From NCBI GenBank assembly GCA_028691435.1, contig JAQUZG010000015.1, positions 1-8,765 on the forward strand: a DNA stretch of 8,765 bases, given 5' to 3'. This document shows, in pieces, positions 5,393-8,765 of the stretch. Below the pieces are notes generated by a model. The model had not been told where the DNA came from. It was given only the letters and a program-made list of their open reading frames with translations, and made no database searches. Position numbers and translations under genes: made by a program. This stretch comes from Candidatus Iainarchaeum sp. GTDB lineage: Archaea > Iainarchaeota > Iainarchaeia > Iainarchaeales > JAAZKV01. Each line of letters begins with the position of its first letter. The stretch's first letter is position 1.

Positions 5393-6418
5393 TTATTTCA
5401 TCCAATTGATTTTGATATCATCAATTCTTTGTTTTGGTAAAATGCCTGATTGATTTATTGATGTTTTATACCCATTTTGTTTCATTAAGATCCCAGTATA
5501 TGCAATCATTGCAGCATTATCAACCATCACTTGATTTGGTGGAACAAATAATTTTGCTCCTCGACTTTCACACATTTTTAAAAGCATTTCTTGAAGAGGT
5601 TTTGAACACCCAACTCCACCACCTAGCAAAACTTCTTTTTTGTTTGTGTGAGCAAGTGCTCTTTCAGTAACTTCAGTAAGCATAGCAAAAGCAGTGTGCA
5701 TTGTAGAATAAATTAGATCTGCAGATTTTTGTTCATTAAAACCATTTTTATTAATTTCTTGATATTTTCTTGTTGCACTTGTTAACAAACCAGAGAAAGC
5801 CAAGTCTTGTCCTTTAACTGTATAAGGTAATTCAATAAATTCTTTTCCTTTATAGTAAATTTCACTTAATTTTGGACCAGCTGGAAACCCCATCCCAATA
5901 TTTCGTCCAAATGAATCTAAAAAATTTCCAATACCTGTGTCAAGTGTTTCTCCAAAAACCCTATAATAATCATTTTCATAACAAATAATTTGTGTGTTTG
6001 CTCCTGAAGCATAAAGTAAAACTGGATCAATTGAATTAGTTAATTTTCTTCCAATTTCCATGTGGGCCAGACAATGATTTACTCCAATTAATTCTTTTTT
6101 ATGTATAAGACTTAGTTGTCTTGCAAAAATTGCACCAACCCTTAAAGCATTTCCTATTCCTGGACCTTGTGAAAAAGAAATTAAATCAATTTCATTCATT
6201 GAAATTTTTGATTCATCAATTGCTTCATTTAAAACAGCTAGTGCAACTGCATAATGGTGTTCAGACAACTGACTTGGAATTAATCCACCTTCACCATCTT
6301 TAGTTGTAAACATATTCTTTTTATTTGATAAAATTAAGCCAGCCTCATCAACAATTGCAACACCAAACGTATGCGCTGTTGATTCAACACCTAAAGAAAT
6401 AAATTTTTTATTAAACAT
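5393..6418 (-). CDS. kae1: tRNA N6-threonylcarbamoyladenosine synthase Kae1 (KEOPS)
   Basis: Kae1 transfers the threonylcarbamoyl group from the Sua5 product TC-AMP to A37 of ANN-decoding tRNAs, working with Bud32, Cgi121 and Pcc1 in the cytoplasm. At 341 residues it is full length for a stand-alone archaeal Kae1. Landmarks of the ASKHA fold: GVESTAHTFGVAI at 10-22, the metal-binding HCLAH (H115, H119), SGANTQ at 138-143 (as in the Methanocaldococcus protein), FGETLD at 155-160, KGQDLAFSG at 202-210, GGGVGC at 266-271, and D300 as third metal ligand in VDNAA. The C-terminus RIDDIKINW is the usual ending. Unlike in Methanocaldococcus, no Bud32 kinase domain is fused to it, so bud32 should lie elsewhere. 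ATG 6418 has no Shine-Dalgarno but has TTTAATTA 27 bases upstream. It lies 55 bases downstream of gene B on the same strand. Confidence 0.97.
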   Translation of the reverse strand: MFNKKFISLGVESTAHTFGVAIVDEAGLILSNKKNMFTTKDGEGGLIPSQLSEHHYAVALAVLNEAIDESKISMNEIDLISFSQGPGIGNALRVGAIFARQLSLIHKKELIGVNHCLAHMEIGRKLTNSIDPVLLYASGANTQIICYENDYYRVFGETLDTGIGNFLDSFGRNIGMGFPAGPKLSEIYYKGKEFIELPYTVKGQDLAFSGLLTSATRKYQEINKNGFNEQKSADLIYSTMHTAFAMLTEVTERALAHTNKKEVLLGGGVGCSKPLQEMLLKMCESRGAKLFVPPNQVMVDNAAMIAYTGILMKQNGYKTSINQSGILPKQRIDDIKINWMK

Positions 6419-6441
6419 ATAAAATTAAAGAAATAAAGAAT

Positions 6442-6449
6442 TAATTAAA
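6442..6449 (-). promoter_or_regulatory. Putative TATA box of kae1
   Basis: TTTAATTA on the minus strand, centred 27 bases before ATG 6418, in the short gap after gene B. The sequence is common in AT-rich DNA, so its position is the main support. Confidence 0.35.
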
Positions 6450-6473
6450 TTATTGTTTTAAGTAGATAATAAA

Positions 6474-8765
6474 TTAATCAATAGGAACATGTTTCAAATA
6501 AGGAAAACCATTATTTTTTCCAGAATCAATTGCCCAAACGTCAGTAAAATCAAATCCAACAAAATTTGATGAATTTCTCATTTGATCATTTGTAAATCCT
6601 GCATGATCAATACCTGGTCGTGTTAAAGGAGGATTTCCTGAAGTAACCCATCCTTGATAAAATGCATAAACATAAGAGCTTGAATTAATCCCTGCAGCAA
6701 CATCTTTTCGATAATAATTGTTTGTTGCAATTGAAGCATATGCTGGATCATATCCCCATCCCCCAAATCCACCTTGGCCACCGCCGCCAGAATTTGGAAC
6801 ATTGCCTGAAGAATAATTGTTTGTTAATATTGTATTACCATAAGAGTGTGCGAAAAATCCACCATCATGTTTCCAAAGACCATATAAATTACCTTTAGAA
6901 AAACAGTTTGTTATTTGCCCACTGCCAGACATTGCAACAAATCCCCCAACTCTTCTTTGAGCAGTAATATTCACATCAGCATAACATTCATTAATTGTTC
7001 CAGTATTATATCCAACAAATCCCCCAGTAGAAGTATCCCCATCCCTAAATCTTATAATTCTTCCTTTAGAATATGATCTAAATACTTCACCATAGTTTCT
7101 ACCTAAAAATCCACCATCTTGCCAAGGCCTATTTGCAGATGTTGCGCCAGGATTAAATATATTAAAATCAATTAGGTTACCAGAATAAGAAATTGAACCA
7201 TAATTTATTCCACCAAAACCCCCTGAATTTACAGACCAATCATAATCTATGCTTGCAAAAAGAGTCATTTTTCCTGAAGAATAAACATTATTTATATCCC
7301 CATGATTATGTCCAAAAATTAATCCTGAATCTGCACAACCACTTGTACAATAAATATTACTATCAATCAAATCAAAATCTTTTAAAATTGCATTAACATC
7401 AGTTACTGAAAATAACCCAATTCGATTTATATTTTGTTTAATAAATAAATTATTGATACTATAATTTTGTCCATCAAAAACCCCATTAAAACCATTTGTA
7501 TCTAAACCAATTGGAATAAAACCATTACCATCATTCCAATTAATTGTATCAGAACAATCAATATTTTGAGTTAAAATATAATTCCAATCTAAATTGTTAT
7601 TAATATTTTGTAATTGTAAACAAGTAGATATATTTGTTATTCCAAGACCAACATCATAAATAATGTTTCTGTCATCCATTGTTCCAACATTTCCTTGCGA
7701 ATCAATACAATTTACGTCCCACACATGATCACCAGCTGTCAATAAGTTTGCATCAAAGTAAACTACACTTCCACTAATGATCCCATTTGAATTAGAATCA
7801 ACTAACACATTATCCAAGTATAATGAACATGAAGAAATTTGTGAATCATCAGTCACAATAAAATTAAAATCAATATTTGAATCTAAAGAATAAATAATAT
7901 GATCATTGACAGGATTAATAGAACTTATAACTGGACCAGAAATATCATTTAAACTGATTGTAACACTTTTCCTTTCACTTAAATTTAAAGAATCATTTTT
8001 TGCAAGAACATAATAATTATGATCTCCAACCGCTTGATCTTGGAATAAATAATTTCCTAAAGAACAAGAAACAGAAATATTTTCATCATTATCTACTTTA
8101 ACCCAACAACCAGTATTTGCATCATAATTAGAAATTACAAAAACTAAATTAACATCATTAAAATCAACAACTGTAGCACTCGAAAAAGTCAAAGATAAAT
8201 CTTCAACATCATTTAATTCAGGTTCATCACCATTAGGTTCAATAACCCCATCAAACAATTCAACAACTGAAACACAAGTTAATTCAACCTCAACATTATA
8301 AGTTCTTGGAATACCAGCATCATCTTCATAACTAGTTGGAATCACACAAACTTTTTTTGTTTCTGTTCCATTACAAACACACCCATAATTATTCAAATCA
8401 CTCACACTAAAAACAACATTTTCTCCATTAGGCAAAGAATATGAATAATTATTATTTCCAACACCAGTAACAGTCACATTCTTACTAGTATTATTCTTAA
8501 AATAAACTAAGCCATCACCATTCTCATCAACAACACCCTCAATACCAACCAACCCAGCATTTATCCGATTAAGTTTATCAGCCGAATCATTAACAACATC
8601 ACCATTATTCATCCCATTAATCAAAAAAACACCCAAAAGAGCAATAACTAAAATCACAGCCAACAAAACCAAATACTCAATCGTACCTTGTGCCCCACAA
8701 CAATTTTGATCAAACTTTTTACAAAAATTTGCAATAGTACCTTGACTAAAAATAATATTAGAAAA
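6474..8765 (-). CDS. Surface protein B: class III signal peptide plus GLUG-repeat beta-helix (5' end beyond window)
   Basis: The frame is open through the window edge; 763 residues are visible, numbered here from 8765. By comparison with gene A about four codons (MNKK) are missing. QGTIEY at 26-31 followed by a hydrophobic helix (32-50) is the class III pilin-like signal, with predicted cleavage before Q26. A Cys-containing beta-rich region shared with gene A (to about 270) leads to an Ig-like domain (about 276-374), then a beta-helix (about 380-690). The beta-helix contains about seven GLUG-type turns of the form GGFxGxNxGxIxxCYxxG. It ends in WAID..NNGFPYLK, the usual close of GLUG proteins. 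N-x-S/T sequons are frequent. The likely role is an extracellular adhesin or pilin-like decoration. The leader has a second QGTI at 8-11 and three cysteines (15, 22, 23) absent from the leader of A. A TTG at 8672 is not the true start, because it lies inside the signal helix. Confidence 0.88.
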   Translation of the reverse strand, partial: FSNIIFSQGTIANFCKKFDQNCCGAQGTIEYLVLLAVILVIALLGVFLINGMNNGDVVNDSADKLNRINAGLVGIEGVVDENGDGLVYFKNNTSKNVTVTGVGNNNYSYSLPNGENVVFSVSDLNNYGCVCNGTETKKVCVIPTSYEDDAGIPRTYNVEVELTCVSVVELFDGVIEPNGDEPELNDVEDLSLTFSSATVVDFNDVNLVFVISNYDANTGCWVKVDNDENISVSCSLGNYLFQDQAVGDHNYYVLAKNDSLNLSERKSVTISLNDISGPVISSINPVNDHIIYSLDSNIDFNFIVTDDSQISSCSLYLDNVLVDSNSNGIISGSVVYFDANLLTAGDHVWDVNCIDSQGNVGTMDDRNIIYDVGLGITNISTCLQLQNINNNLDWNYILTQNIDCSDTINWNDGNGFIPIGLDTNGFNGVFDGQNYSINNLFIKQNINRIGLFSVTDVNAILKDFDLIDSNIYCTSGCADSGLIFGHNHGDINNVYSSGKMTLFASIDYDWSVNSGGFGGINYGSISYSGNLIDFNIFNPGATSANRPWQDGGFLGRNYGEVFRSYSKGRIIRFRDGDTSTGGFVGYNTGTINECYADVNITAQRRVGGFVAMSGSGQITNCFSKGNLYGLWKHDGGFFAHSYGNTILTNNYSSGNVPNSGGGGQGGFGGWGYDPAYASIATNNYYRKDVAAGINSSSYVYAFYQGWVTSGNPPLTRPGIDHAGFTNDQMRNSSNFVGFDFTDVWAIDSGKNNGFPYLKHVPID
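6708..7325 (-). repeat. Seven GLUG-type repeats in surface protein B
   Basis: Degenerate protein repeats of about 20-40 residues, each opening with GLIFG, GGFGG, GGFLG, GGFVG, GGFVA, GGFFA or GGFGG and most followed by a G-x-I-turn and a CY/SY-type strand. They form successive coils of a right-handed beta-helix. The DNA copies have diverged too far for recent expansion. Confidence 0.7.
7960..8690 (-). repeat. Direct repeat, copy in gene B
   Basis: This is the partner of 1-731 in the same orientation. Similarity is strong in both DNA and protein up to the signal-peptide Q; the linker between the two QGTI motifs then differs by five codons, and similarity resumes at the first QGTI up to the window edge. 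Confidence 0.85.

Noticed and set aside
5434..5670. Open frame of 78 codons on the plus strand inside kae1
   Set aside because: Antisense to conserved Kae1 motifs, low-complexity product, no ribosome binding site.
6121..6303. Open frame of 60 codons on the plus strand inside kae1
   Set aside because: Composition dominated by Leu, His and Gln, typical of an antisense frame; overlaps conserved Kae1 sequence.
7193..7396. Open frame of 67 codons on the plus strand inside gene B
   Set aside because: Asn/His/Leu-rich antisense shadow of the GLUG region.
1..8765. CRISPR array, insertion sequence or integrase-type element
   Set aside because: No evenly spaced short repeats, no transposase or integrase frame, and the only long repeats are the coding paralogues.

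Overview
The window is a very AT-rich stretch of an archaeal genome. Several things point to Archaea: a stand-alone Kae1 protein, two surface proteins with the archaeal class III (pilin-like) signal motif QGTIEY, TATA boxes such as TTTATATA about 27 bases upstream of start codons that lack a Shine-Dalgarno site (leaderless genes), and GGTGA-type Shine-Dalgarno sites matching the archaeal 16S tail. The low GC and the gene style resemble Woesearchaeales/Pacearchaeales-like DPANN archaea, but that lineage is an inference; no rRNA or other lineage marker is present.

Layout. Two paralogous surface-protein genes, both on the minus strand, lie at the ends: gene A (1-833, 3' part missing) and gene B (6474-8765, about four 5' codons missing). 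Their first ~730 coding bases form a long direct repeat (1-731 and 7960-8690). Between them, from left to right: a large SF2 helicase gene (minus, 929-3325), a 43-residue zinc-ribbon gene (minus, 3486-3617), a candidate structured ncRNA (plus, from about 3814), a 62-residue unknown gene (minus, 4000-4188), a divergent HxlR-type regulator (plus, 4290-4604), a four-helix membrane protein (plus, 4714-5340), and kae1 (minus, 5393-6418) directly downstream of gene B.

How it works together. Genes A and B probably encode pilin-like anchored extracellular proteins; B ends in a GLUG-repeat beta-helix suited to adhesion. Kae1 is the housekeeping t6A37 tRNA-modification enzyme of KEOPS. The helicase, zinc-ribbon protein, regulator and membrane protein have no evident shared pathway, and most genes appear to have their own promoter. 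The most unusual part is 3780-4290. A locally GC-richer (44 of 100 bases at 3814-3913) plus-strand block folds into three perfect consecutive hairpins with a possible pseudoknot. It starts about 26 bases after a TATA-like box and runs convergently into a small unknown gene. That gene is divergent from an HxlR regulator whose TATA box lies inside a perfect palindrome. I matched this ncRNA to no family I know.
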